From Myxococcota bacterium (lineage in GTDB: Bacteria > Myxococcota_A > UBA9160 > UBA6930): DNA of 64,000 bases. The stretch lies in assembly GCA_028285625.1 (NCBI GenBank), contig JANQOX010000005.1, forward strand, positions 62,001 to 126,000, read 5' to 3'. The notes under the pieces are model-generated. The model had not been told where the DNA came from. It saw nothing but the letters and a program-made list of their open reading frames with translations, and did no database searches. The position numbers were made by a program, and so were the translations under genes. Positions 42,394 to 50,762 of the stretch are shown in pieces (the stretch's first letter is position 1; each line of letters begins with the position of its first letter).

Positions 42394-44526
42394 ATGCCGA
42401 TGCCCGAGACCCGTAAGACCTTCTGCCGGTTCTGTCACGTCTTCTGTGGCCTGGAGGTGGACGTCGAGGGCGACCGCGTGATCGCCGTGCGCGGCGACCG
42501 CGACAACGAGGTCACACGCGGCTATAGCTGCCAGAAGGGCCGCGCCGAGGCCGAGCGGATCCACCACCCGGACCGGCTGTCGTCCTGTGAGCGTCGCGAC
42601 GTCGGCGCGTGGACGTCGCTCGCCCCCGAGGTCGCGCTCGACGAGGTGGCCGACCGTCTCGGAGACATCGTCGCACGCCATGGCCCGGACTCGGTCGCCG
42701 CCTACACCGGATGCGGAGGCCACCGCACGTCCGCGGGCGGGCCGTGGTTCGTCCGGCGCTTCCTCCAGGCGCTCGGTTCCTCGCGCATGTACACCTCGTT
42801 CACGATCGACTCGCCGAGCCTGGCCATCGCCGGCCACCGGTTCTTCGGCGGGCCCGTCCCGTGCAACCTGCTCGACGTGGATCGCGCCGAGTGCGCGATG
42901 TTCGTCGGCACGAATCCCGCGCGCTCCCACCAGCTGAACATGGCGCAGTCGAGTCCGTCGCATCGCATCGACCAGGCGAAGCGTGGCGGCATGAAGATCA
43001 TCGTGCTCGACCCCCGGCGATCGGAGGTCGCGCGCAAGGCCGACATCCATCTCCAGGCGCGCCCGGGGGAGGATGCCCCCGTGCTCGCCGCGATGATCAA
43101 GGTGATCCTCGACCGCGGGCTGCACGACCGCGAGTACGTCGAAGCCCATCTCAGTGGTGTCGAGGCGCTGCACGCAGCCGTCTCTGGCTTCGACCCCGCC
43201 ACCGCCGAGCGCCGCTCCGGCGTTCCGAAGGAGAAGATCGAAGAAGCTGCCGTCACCTTCGCCACCGCGCGCACAGGGGGAGCGATCAGCGGCACGGGCC
43301 TGCACATGGCTGCGCATCACAACCTCGCGACGCAGCTGGTGATGACGTTGAACGGCCTGTGCGGCCGCTACGATCGGCCGGGCGGCATGACGCGCAGCGA
43401 GGGCCCGCTCGGGCACGTCTTCACCGAGGACTCGCAGCCGATTCAGACCGGCGAGCCGCCCCGCTCTCGGATCCGCGGCATCCAGGGCGTTCCGGGCGTG
43501 TTCGGCGCCTACCACGAGCTTCCGACCAGCACCCTCGCAGACGAGATCCTGACGCCGGGCGACGGCCAGGTGCGCGCGCTGATCGTGAACGGTGGCAACC
43601 CCGCGCTCGTCTTTGCGGAGGCCAAGCGGGCGCAACGCGCGCTCGAGTCGCTGGAGCTGCTGGTGGTGATCGACCTGTTCCGCTCGGCGACGGCTCGCTT
43701 CGCCGACTACGTGTTCGCGGCACGGCATCCCTTCGAGCGTCCCGACGTCGCGAAGATGATGGACACCGGCTACCCGTTTCCCTTCGGCCACTACACGCCC
43801 GCGCTGGTCGAAGGCCCCGAGCACACGATCGAAGAGTGGCAGGTCTTCTGGGGGCTGGCGCGGCGTCTCGATCTGCCGCTTCGCGTGGGCTCGCTCACGG
43901 CCAAGGACTCCCCCACGACCGACGAGCTGCTCGACGCGATGTACCGCCACGCGCGTGTTCCGCTCGACGAGTTGCGCAAGCACCCGAGCGGCATCGCCAC
44001 GGGCGAGCGCACCATGCAGGCCGGCGGCGTGGTCCCGAACATGATCGGGCACCCCGACAAGAGGATGGCGGCCGGACATCCCGCCGTGCTCGAGGAGCTC
44101 GCGCAGATCCAGATCGAGGCGGCACCGGCCGCGGACGAGCCGTACCCCTTCCGCATGATCACCTACCGGATGGCGGAGGTGTACTGCACCCAGGGCCAGA
44201 ATCTGCCGTCGCTCGCGAGCAAGCGTCCCTACAACCCGGTGCTGATGCACCCGACGGCGATGCGAGAGCGCGGTCTCGCCGACGGCGACACCGTCCTGGT
44301 CGAGAGCCGCCATGGCCGGGTCGAGGGCACCGTCGAGGCGAGCGAGGACGTGGGCGAGCGCACCATCGCCTTCGCGTTCGGCTGGGGCGATCCCGGTGAT
44401 CCTCGGCCGGCGCGCGAGAAGGGCTCGAACGTGCAGGAACTCACCTGCGCCGACGAGGGCTACGACGACGTGACGGGCCTCGCGCTGCAGAGCGCGATCC
44501 CGGTGGACGTGCGGGCGGTCGCCTAA
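42394..44526 (+). CDS. Molybdopterin-dependent oxidoreductase with one [4Fe-4S] cluster
   Basis: A 710-residue protein of the DMSO reductase superfamily. An N-terminal iron-sulfur motif C-x2-C-x3-C-x27-C sits at residues 11, 14, 18 and 46 (CRFCHVFCG ... YSCQKGR). The molybdopterin domains follow (GHRTSAGGPW, MFVGTNPARSHQLN, KIIVLDPRRSEVARK), and the C-terminal cofactor-binding domain contains PTAMRERGLADGDTVLVESR. The group includes formate dehydrogenases, acetylene hydratase and many undefined oxidoreductases. The metal ligand is not clear: the segment TIDSPSLAIAG could supply Ser. No electron-transfer subunit is adjacent. Cytosolic; no Tat signal seen. Confidence 0.92.
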   Translation: MPMPETRKTFCRFCHVFCGLEVDVEGDRVIAVRGDRDNEVTRGYSCQKGRAEAERIHHPDRLSSCERRDVGAWTSLAPEVALDEVADRLGDIVARHGPDSVAAYTGCGGHRTSAGGPWFVRRFLQALGSSRMYTSFTIDSPSLAIAGHRFFGGPVPCNLLDVDRAECAMFVGTNPARSHQLNMAQSSPSHRIDQAKRGGMKIIVLDPRRSEVARKADIHLQARPGEDAPVLAAMIKVILDRGLHDREYVEAHLSGVEALHAAVSGFDPATAERRSGVPKEKIEEAAVTFATARTGGAISGTGLHMAAHHNLATQLVMTLNGLCGRYDRPGGMTRSEGPLGHVFTEDSQPIQTGEPPRSRIRGIQGVPGVFGAYHELPTSTLADEILTPGDGQVRALIVNGGNPALVFAEAKRAQRALESLELLVVIDLFRSATARFADYVFAARHPFERPDVAKMMDTGYPFPFGHYTPALVEGPEHTIEEWQVFWGLARRLDLPLRVGSLTAKDSPTTDELLDAMYRHARVPLDELRKHPSGIATGERTMQAGGVVPNMIGHPDKRMAAGHPAVLEELAQIQIEAAPAADEPYPFRMITYRMAEVYCTQGQNLPSLASKRPYNPVLMHPTAMRERGLADGDTVLVESRHGRVEGTVEASEDVGERTIAFAFGWGDPGDPRPAREKGSNVQELTCADEGYDDVTGLALQSAIPVDVRAVA

Positions 44527-46010
44527 CCCTCGGCCAGGGCGTGCGCCGGGCCCGAGGCAGCCGGCAGCAGCTCGCGCCCCGCGCTCCCGCCCGCCTCGGC
44601 GCGCGCGATCTCCACGCCAGCCGCCTCCGCCAGCTCCGCGAAGGAGCGCTCGACGAGGGTCACGAAGCGGTCGAGGTCTGGGATCAGATCGTAGTCACCC
44701 GTGAAGCCCCAGAAGATTCCGCCGTCGTAGCTCATCAACGCGATCCCGAGGCCGATGTCCTGGAGCAGCGGCACTTCGGGGATCATCGCCAGCATCCGGC
44801 TCCCCAACATGTAGAGGGGGACCTGGGGGCCCGGAATGTTGGTCACGATCAGGTTGACCGGATCGGATGCGAAGCCGGTGCCGAGCGCGAGCATGCCCGA
44901 CGGCGCGAGCTCGGCGGCCGCCATCAGCATCTCCATGCCCATGGCCTGGCGCGACTCCTTGAGCCGTGCGGTCTCCTGTCGGATCGCGTGGACCTGGGCC
45001 AGCGGATCGGGCTCGGCCACGGGCAGGTCGAGAAACCAGCTCGAGACGCGGTTCCCCGCGCGGCTGTGGTCGTCCTCGGCCCGAAGGCTCACGGGGACCG
45101 ATGCCCGGAACACGAGCTCGTCGAGCGCCACGCCGCGCTCCAGCAGGTAGCTGCGGCAGGCGCCGGTGACGGTCGCCAGCACCACGTCGTTCACGGTGCA
45201 GGAGAGCTGCCGGCGCACGGCCTTCACGTCCGCCAGCGAGGTCGCGAGCCAGTCGAAGCGGCGGTTCTGGCTGAGCGGCCCGTTGATCGGCGTGTCGCTC
45301 GAAGGGCTCGTCGCGGTGCCGAAGAAGTCCCGCAGCGCCTGCACACGCGTCTGGACCTCGTGAGCGACGTCCTTCACCTCTCCCTGGTAGTTCCTCAGGC
45401 TGCGCAGGGCGCGGAAAGGCAGCGACGCGTAGCGCCAAGCCTCGTCCCGTAGCAGCTCGGCCGGCGTCGGGACCGGCCGCGGCGTCCACGGCACGGCCGG
45501 TGGGACGTCGGTCTCGGGGGACGGCGAGAGCAGCGTGTGCGTGAGCTCGACGCCGGCCGAGCCGTCGAGCATGCAGTGGTGGGTCTTGGAGATGATTGCG
45601 AAGCGCTCGTGCTCCAGGCCCTCGACGACCCACATCTCCCAGAGCGGGCGGTGCCGGTCGAGATGCCCCGCGATGATGCGCGATGCGACACGGCGCAGCG
45701 CCTCTTCGGTTCCCGGCCGTGGGAGGCTCACGTGCCTCACGTGGTAGTCGAGATGGAAGTCCGAATCGTCGACCCAGACGGGTCGGTCCTCGATGGGGAT
45801 CCAGATCAGCTTCTGGCGGTAGCGGGGAATCCGGTGGAGTGCGCTCGCGTAGGCGGCGCGGATGCGATCGATGTCGATGCCGCCGCCTGCGGTGCGGAGT
45901 GGACCCGGCTCGAAGACCTGGATCGCCGAGACGTGCATCGGCGTGGTCGGCGTCTCCGACAGCAGGAACGTGTTGTCCATCGCCGAGAGGCGGTCGTAGA
46001 AGTAGGCCAT
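44523..46010 (-). CDS. Wax ester synthase/diacylglycerol acyltransferase (WS/DGAT)
   Basis: A 495-residue acyltransferase that makes storage wax esters or triacylglycerol from acyl-CoA. The catalytic HHxxxDG motif appears as HHCMLDG at about residues 143-149, preceded by RPLWEMWVVEGLEHERFAII. Later stretches VNDVVLATVTGACRSYLLER, LIVTNIPGPQVPLYMLG and IALMSYDGGIFWGFTGDY are family hallmarks. Start at 46008-46010: MAYFYDRLSAMDNTFL is the usual N-terminus. Its stop codon overlaps that of the molybdopterin gene. It is downstream of an enoyl-CoA hydratase (35 bp gap), linking it to acyl-CoA flow. Confidence 0.95.
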   Translation of the reverse strand: MAYFYDRLSAMDNTFLLSETPTTPMHVSAIQVFEPGPLRTAGGGIDIDRIRAAYASALHRIPRYRQKLIWIPIEDRPVWVDDSDFHLDYHVRHVSLPRPGTEEALRRVASRIIAGHLDRHRPLWEMWVVEGLEHERFAIISKTHHCMLDGSAGVELTHTLLSPSPETDVPPAVPWTPRPVPTPAELLRDEAWRYASLPFRALRSLRNYQGEVKDVAHEVQTRVQALRDFFGTATSPSSDTPINGPLSQNRRFDWLATSLADVKAVRRQLSCTVNDVVLATVTGACRSYLLERGVALDELVFRASVPVSLRAEDDHSRAGNRVSSWFLDLPVAEPDPLAQVHAIRQETARLKESRQAMGMEMLMAAAELAPSGMLALGTGFASDPVNLIVTNIPGPQVPLYMLGSRMLAMIPEVPLLQDIGLGIALMSYDGGIFWGFTGDYDLIPDLDRFVTLVERSFAELAEAAGVEIARAEAGGSAGRELLPAASGPAHALAEG

Positions 46011-46045
46011 CGGTCCCCCCGCCAGCGCCCGGGCTGCCGAGCCCG

Positions 46046-46942
46046 TCAGTCTTCGTCGAGCGGCAGCAGGCGGCCGTCTTCGTCGCGCAGTTCGGGCCCG
46101 TCCACGCGAAGCCGGCCGTCGCCGAACGGGGCGTCGCGGTCGGTGATCGCCTGCTTCACGCCCTTGGTCGCGAGGTCCTTGAACATCTGGCGAGCCGCGC
46201 GCGCGGTGTGCCCTCGCGCATCGTTCTCGGCGGCGAGCCGCTGGAGGGTGTTGGCTCCCATCAACTCGAGCCCGAGATTCACGATGCGCTTGTTGGCCGC
46301 GAGCAGCGCGGTGTCCACCAGCGCGAGCCGGTCCGCCAGACCCTCGACCTCGGCCTCGAGGTGTTCCGGCGGGACGCTCTTCATCGCAAAGCCGATCTTC
46401 GCGGCGTCGGCGCCGCTCATCGTGTCGCCGGTGAGCAGCAGCCGCTTGGTCCACTGCGGTCCGCAGTGGTAGAGCCACAGGTGGTTCGGGGGCGAGCCCA
46501 TGTTGCGCAGCGGCGGAAAGCCGATGTTCGCATCGTCCGCGGTGATCACGAAGTCGCAGTAGAGCGCGAGATCCGTGCCGCCGGCCAGGCAGTGGCCGGC
46601 CACCTGGGCGATGGACGGCTTGTGCATGCTCCACAGCGTCTGCATGTAGCGCTGCTGGCGCTCCAGCATCCAGGCGTCTTCGTCGATGCCCGCGCCGGTT
46701 CGGCGCTGGATGCCGTCGTCGGCCCTGGCCGGAGGCGGGGCGAGGTCGTACCCCGCCGAGAACGCCGGCCCGTTGGCGCGAAGGATCACGCAATGCACCG
46801 AGCGGTCGTCGTCCGCCTCCCAGAGGGCATGCGAGAGCTCTTCGAGCAGCGCCAGCGAGAGGGGATTGCGCCGCTTCGGCTCGTCGAGGGTGATGCGCGC
46901 GCGACCGCGCTCGACCTCGTACAGGATGTGCTCGTAGCTCAT
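46046..46942 (-). CDS. Enoyl-CoA hydratase/isomerase family protein
   Basis: A 298-residue crotonase-fold protein. It shows ITLDEPKRRNPLSLALLEEL, the CoA-binding GPAFSAGYDLAPP and QVAGHCLAGGTDLALYCDF. The similarity to the protein at 11262 (same SAGYD and CLAGGT forms, same extended length) suggests paralogy. The usual catalytic Glu pair is not obvious. First gene of a two-gene operon with WS/DGAT. It faces the TetR gene at 47171 across 228 bp that contain an operator-like site at 47087, so it is probably regulated by that TetR. Confidence 0.92.
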   Translation of the reverse strand: MSYEHILYEVERGRARITLDEPKRRNPLSLALLEELSHALWEADDDRSVHCVILRANGPAFSAGYDLAPPPARADDGIQRRTGAGIDEDAWMLERQQRYMQTLWSMHKPSIAQVAGHCLAGGTDLALYCDFVITADDANIGFPPLRNMGSPPNHLWLYHCGPQWTKRLLLTGDTMSGADAAKIGFAMKSVPPEHLEAEVEGLADRLALVDTALLAANKRIVNLGLELMGANTLQRLAAENDARGHTARAARQMFKDLATKGVKQAITDRDAPFGDGRLRVDGPELRDEDGRLLPLDED

Positions 46943-47086
46943 GGAGTCCCTCGGGGTTCGCTGCCGGGGCAGCGGCTCGGGCAGCGCTGCGCCGTCGGCC
47001 GCGATCAGTCGGGCCGGCCGCGGAAGCGCGGTCCGCCCTGTCGTGGGTCGCGGGTGCGCGGTGGTTCGCAGCTCATGTGGCTTCTC

Positions 47087-47100
47087 TATATCATGTTAAA
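47087..47100. promoter_or_regulatory. Asymmetric operator-like site beside TetR
   Basis: TATATCATGTTAAA keeps the right arm GTTAAA of the palindrome at 41484, but the left arm is TATATC. The site at 53209 has the same left arm. It lies 71 bp before the TetR start (47171) and 145 bp before the divergent enoyl-CoA hydratase start. The sequence TATATCAT may double as a -10 box for the TetR gene, so self-control is plausible. Confidence 0.55.
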
Positions 47101-47170
47101 GTGGAGTCCGGCAAGCTCGGCCGGATGGGACGGTCGGAGTCCATGGGCCGTGAAACGGGGAGGGTGAGTC

Positions 47171-47854
47171 GTGACGCTGCGCGAGCAGAGGATGGCGGAA
47201 CGGCGCGAGCGAATCCTCGCGGCGGCGCGAGAGATCATCGCCGATGGCGGCCTCCAGGCGCTCACCACGCGCGACCTCGCCGAGCGTGCCCGCGTGACCG
47301 TCCCCACCGTCTACAACCTGGTCGGGCCGCGCGACGAGGTGCTCTTTGCGGCAGTCGAGGACCAGACGACGCGCTTCCTCTCCGCAATCGGCAGCCGGGC
47401 GGGCCTTCCCCCGGCGGAGCGTGTGCTCGCGGTGAGCCGTGACTGCGTCGCAGAGCTGGTCGGTGCTCCTCACTACTATCGGGCGATCCTGCTGTTGATG
47501 CACTCGTCCGACGCGGGTGCGGACGTGCGCCGATCCGTCGGCCGCACGGTGGTGCGGCAGTTCGAAGAAGCGGTCGTGGCGCTCGGCGAGGCCGGCGAAC
47601 TCGTCGATTGGATCGCGCCCCGGCAGCTGGCCGAACGGCTCGGCGTGGGCCTGACCTCGTCGTCGCTCCAGTGGGCCACCGGCGACCTGAGCGACGAGGA
47701 CTTCGAGCGGGCCGCGCAGCTCGGAACCTGTCTGCTGCTGCTCGGGGCCTGCAGCGGCGAGGCCCACGCGACGCTCGAGGCCGAGGCACGCCGTCGCGCG
47801 GCGCGGCGACGGCGCCGCGCAGCCACGAAGAACGACCCGGGGCCGAAGCGATGA
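47171..47854 (+). CDS. TetR family transcriptional regulator (TetR 2)
   Basis: A 227-residue regulator (GTG start with GGGAGGGTGAG upstream). The helix-turn-helix spans about residues 13-58 with recognition helix VTVPTVYNLVG, nearly the same as VTVPTIYNLIG of the regulator at 53348. The C-terminal domain is helical and ends in a very basic tail (RRRAARRRRRAATKN). It is followed after 55 bp by an SDR gene and faces an enoyl-CoA hydratase gene. The operator-like site at 47087 suggests control of both sides, and the shared helix suggests it can also read the other sites between 28954 and 57058. Confidence 0.92.
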   Translation: MTLREQRMAERRERILAAAREIIADGGLQALTTRDLAERARVTVPTVYNLVGPRDEVLFAAVEDQTTRFLSAIGSRAGLPPAERVLAVSRDCVAELVGAPHYYRAILLLMHSSDAGADVRRSVGRTVVRQFEEAVVALGEAGELVDWIAPRQLAERLGVGLTSSSLQWATGDLSDEDFERAAQLGTCLLLLGACSGEAHATLEAEARRRAARRRRRAATKNDPGPKR

Positions 47855-47909
47855 TGCCCGGCAAGCGCTACCAGGCACGACCTGCCGGCAGCGCGACGAG
47901 GAGCAGGCG

Positions 47910-48836
47910 ATGAGCCAGGACCGATTCGACTCCATCTTCCGACCGGGACTCTTCGACGACCGGGTCGTGCTGGTCACCGGGGGCGGGACCGGCCTGGGGC
48001 GGTGCATCGCCCACGAGCTGGCGGCGCTCGGCGCCACGCCGGTCGTTGCGGGCCGGCGCGAAGAGCCGCTCGAGACCGTCGTGTCCGAGATCGAGGCCGC
48101 CGGCGGCCGTGCGGCCTTCCGCACGCTCAACATCCGCGACCCGGAGGCGGTGGATGCGGGTGTCGCCGCACTCGTAGCGGAACACGGGCGGCTCGACGGC
48201 GTCGTCAACAACGCCGGCGGGCAGTTCCCGACGGCTGCCGGCGACCTGAAGCCGAAGGGTTGGAACGCCGTCGTCGATACGAACCTGAACGGCACCTGGT
48301 GGGTCACGCATGCCGCCTTTCGCCATGCGTTCCAGCCGCAGCAGCGCGGGGCCGTGGTGAACATGGTTGCCGACGTCTGGATGGGGGCACCGGGCATGGT
48401 CCACACCGGCGCCGCCCGAGCGGGCGTGATGAACATGACGGTCACCCTCGCGGCCGAGTGGGCGCAATTCGGCGTACGCGTGAACGCCGTCGCGCCGGGG
48501 CCCATCCTGACGAGCGGGCTCGCCACCTACCCCGAGGCGCTCCAGCAGCGCTCGCTCGACGAGGCGAAGGTCACGCCCCCGGCGCGTCTCGGGACCGAGA
48601 GCGAGATCTCTGCCGCCGTGGTGTTCCTGCTGTCGCCGGCCGCCGCCTACGTGAGCGGCGAAGTCATGAAGGTGGATGGTGCGACGTCGGTCTACAAGAA
48701 CCCGATCGTGCCGCTCGGCCACCACGACGGTACGCCGCGCTGGGACGGCTTCCACTTGAAGCCGCAGCTCGGCGGCCTGTTCGCCGAGGCCGCACGCCGC
48801 AAGTCCGAGAGCGGATCGGATCCAGACACCGACTAG
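47910..48836 (+). CDS. SDR family protein lacking the YxxxK catalytic pair
   Basis: A 308-residue SDR. The cofactor motif TGGGTGLG is near residue 22, VVAGRREEP suggests NADP(H), and VNNAGGQFPT is intact. At the active site the usual Ser position reads NMVADVWMGAPG and the YxxxK position reads HTGAAR, so Tyr is His and Lys is Arg. From memory, a subgroup near peroxisomal trans-enoyl-CoA reductases has this HxGAARAGV form, so it may reduce a C=C bond of an acyl-CoA rather than a carbonyl. AGGAG precedes the ATG. It is in an operon with TetR 2. Confidence 0.9.
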   Translation: MSQDRFDSIFRPGLFDDRVVLVTGGGTGLGRCIAHELAALGATPVVAGRREEPLETVVSEIEAAGGRAAFRTLNIRDPEAVDAGVAALVAEHGRLDGVVNNAGGQFPTAAGDLKPKGWNAVVDTNLNGTWWVTHAAFRHAFQPQQRGAVVNMVADVWMGAPGMVHTGAARAGVMNMTVTLAAEWAQFGVRVNAVAPGPILTSGLATYPEALQQRSLDEAKVTPPARLGTESEISAAVVFLLSPAAAYVSGEVMKVDGATSVYKNPIVPLGHHDGTPRWDGFHLKPQLGGLFAEAARRKSESGSDPDTD

Positions 48837-48889
48837 CGGCTCGGGCGCAACGACCGGCTAGTGGTGCGGATGAGCCCGCCTGCCGACGG

Positions 48890-49660
48890 TCAGAAGATCG
48901 AGTAGCCGCCGTCGACGCAGAGGGTGTCCCCCGTGTGGAATCGCGAGGCCGCCGACGCGAGGTAGACCGCGATGCCCTCGAAGTCCGAGGTCTCGCCCCA
49001 GCGGCGCGCCGGCGTGCGCTTCACCACGGTCGTCGAGAGCAGCTCGTTGTCCCGCATCGGCGCGGTCGCATCCGTCTCGATCCAGCCGGGCTGGACGTTG
49101 TTCACCTGGATGTCGTGGCGCGCGAGCTCGATGGCGAGGGAGCGCACGAGGCCGCCGAGCGCCGCCTTGCTGGCCGCATAGCCAGGCTGCTTCGCGGCGC
49201 CGAAGCGTTCGGTGATCGACGAGATCGTGACCAGCTTGCCGCCGCCGCCGCGCGCGACCATGTGGTTCGCCACCTCGCGCAGCGTCACGAAGGTGCCGTC
49301 GAGATTGACTTCCAGCACCCGGCGCCAGCGCTCGAGGCTCGCGTTCAGGGGCTTGTAGTAGTCGCCCATGCCCGCGTTGGCGAAGCAGGAGTCGATGCGG
49401 CCCAGCGCATCGACGGTGGCCGCACAGGCCTGCTGGATCGACGCCTCACTGCCGACGTCGCAGGCGACCGGCAGCGCGCGGACGCCCAGGGCCTCGATCT
49501 CGGCCGCCGCCGCCTCGTTCTGGTCCTGACTGCGCGACCACAGCGCCACGTTCGCGCCGGCACGGGCAAGCCCGCGCGCCATGCCCAGCCCGATTCCCTT
49601 GTTGCCTCCGGTCACCACGGCGACGTGGCCGTCGAGGTCGAAGAGGGGGTTCGCGCCCAT
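48890..49660 (-). CDS. SDR family NAD(P)-dependent oxidoreductase
   Basis: A 256-residue classical SDR. The cofactor motif TGGNKGIG is near residue 17, ALWSRSQDQ is the cofactor-specificity region, the NNAG position reads FANAGMG, Ser is in ISSITE, and the catalytic pair is in YAASK. ATG at 49658-49660 with AGGAG upstream starts two bases after the ADH stop, so the genes are coupled. Last gene of the leftward operon SDR-Rieske C-ADH-SDR starting near 53149. Convergent with the SDR at 47910 (53 bp between stops). Confidence 0.94.
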   Translation of the reverse strand: MGANPLFDLDGHVAVVTGGNKGIGLGMARGLARAGANVALWSRSQDQNEAAAAEIEALGVRALPVACDVGSEASIQQACAATVDALGRIDSCFANAGMGDYYKPLNASLERWRRVLEVNLDGTFVTLREVANHMVARGGGGKLVTISSITERFGAAKQPGYAASKAALGGLVRSLAIELARHDIQVNNVQPGWIETDATAPMRDNELLSTTVVKRTPARRWGETSDFEGIAVYLASAASRFHTGDTLCVDGGYSIF

Positions 49661-49662
49661 GA

Positions 49663-50700
49663 CTACTCCTGGTTCGGGTCCACGAGGATCTTCACCTCGC
49701 CCGATGGCGTGATCAGCCGCTCGATCGCCGCCTCGAGACCTTCGAGGCCGACGGTTCCGGTCACCAGCGGCGCGAGATCGAGCGATCCGTCTCCGACCCG
49801 CTGTTGGGTGATCTCGAAGTCCTCGCGCGTGTAGCCCAGGGAGGCCGTCACGCCGACCTCCTTGGCCAGCCAGGTGGCCGGCTCGATCGTGGCCGGCGTC
49901 GACGCCAGCCCCAGGAGACCGACCCGCCCGCCGCGGCGCACGAGATCGACCGCGCGTTGGATCGTCGGGGCCACGCCGGCGCACTCCAGCACCAGCTCGG
50001 GCCCGGCGGGGCCGCAGGCCTTGCGGAGCAGCCGTTCGAGGTCCGCGTCCTCGGGCGAGAAGACGTACTCGGCCCCCAGCCGCTTCGCGAGCGCGCCGCG
50101 GGCGGCGTCGGGTTCGATCACCACGACGGGGTCGGCACCGCCCGCACGCGCGAGCTGGAGCGCCAGCAGGCCGATCGGCCCGGCGCCGAGTACGACGACC
50201 GGCTCGCCCTCGCGGACGGGCGTTCGGCGCAGCCCGTGCGTGACCACCGTGGCGGGTTCGAGCAGGGCGGCCTCTTCGTCTCCGATCTCGGGTCGGACGC
50301 CGTAGAGGCGCCGCGCGTCCACCGCGATCGCGGAGGCGAAGCCCCCGTGCGGCGGGGCCATCGGGTCGAGCCCGATCATGCTCGTGAGCACGGTCGTGCA
50401 CTGCGCGGGTGCGCCCGCCCGGCAAAGCGCACAGCCGCCGCAGGCCGGTGCGACACCGATCGCCACGCGATCGCCCTCGCGCACGTCGTGCACGTCCGCA
50501 CCGCACGCGCTCACCTGGCCGGCCCACTCGTGTCCGCAGATCGCGGGTGCGTAGGGCCCGCCGTGCGCATAGGCGTGGACGTCCGTGCCGCAGATTCCAC
50601 AGCGCGCGATCTGCACCACCGCCTTGCCGGGCTCGGGAGACGGTTTCGGGAACTCGCGGAGACGCAGGTCTCCCTTTCCGTCGATCAGTCCGACGCGCAC
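49663..50700 (-). CDS. Zinc-dependent alcohol dehydrogenase, MDR family
   Basis: A 345-residue MDR with both zinc sites. The catalytic ligands lie in ARCGICGTDVHAYAHGG and CGHEWAG. The structural zinc motif is PACGGCALCRAGAPAQC. The cofactor loop VVLGAGPIGLLALQLARAGG with VVIEPD suggests NAD(H). It resembles the polyol/threonine dehydrogenase branch, but the pathway position suggests oxidation of a secondary alcohol. The start is GTG at 50698-50700, lying in the repeat region after the Rieske gene. Part of the leftward operon; two bases separate it from the next SDR. Confidence 0.93.
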   Translation of the reverse strand: MRVGLIDGKGDLRLREFPKPSPEPGKAVVQIARCGICGTDVHAYAHGGPYAPAICGHEWAGQVSACGADVHDVREGDRVAIGVAPACGGCALCRAGAPAQCTTVLTSMIGLDPMAPPHGGFASAIAVDARRLYGVRPEIGDEEAALLEPATVVTHGLRRTPVREGEPVVVLGAGPIGLLALQLARAGGADPVVVIEPDAARGALAKRLGAEYVFSPEDADLERLLRKACGPAGPELVLECAGVAPTIQRAVDLVRRGGRVGLLGLASTPATIEPATWLAKEVGVTASLGYTREDFEITQQRVGDGSLDLAPLVTGTVGLEGLEAAIERLITPSGEVKILVDPNQE

Positions 50701-50702
50701 CG

Positions 50703-50762
50703 GCTCATGCGTTCAGGTACTTCTCGAGCAGCGCTCATGCGGTCAGGTACTTCTCGAGCAGC
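50703..50762. repeat. 30-bp tandem duplication at the end of the Rieske C gene
   Basis: The units 50703-50732 and 50733-50762 are identical except for one base (T or G after ATGCG). The copy 50733-50762 holds the last codons and stop of Rieske C (LLEKYLTA). The other copy repeats that end outside the coding sequence, just before the ADH start codon. It looks like a recent slippage duplication in the intergenic junction and may alter the translation start region of the ADH gene. Confidence 0.9.
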
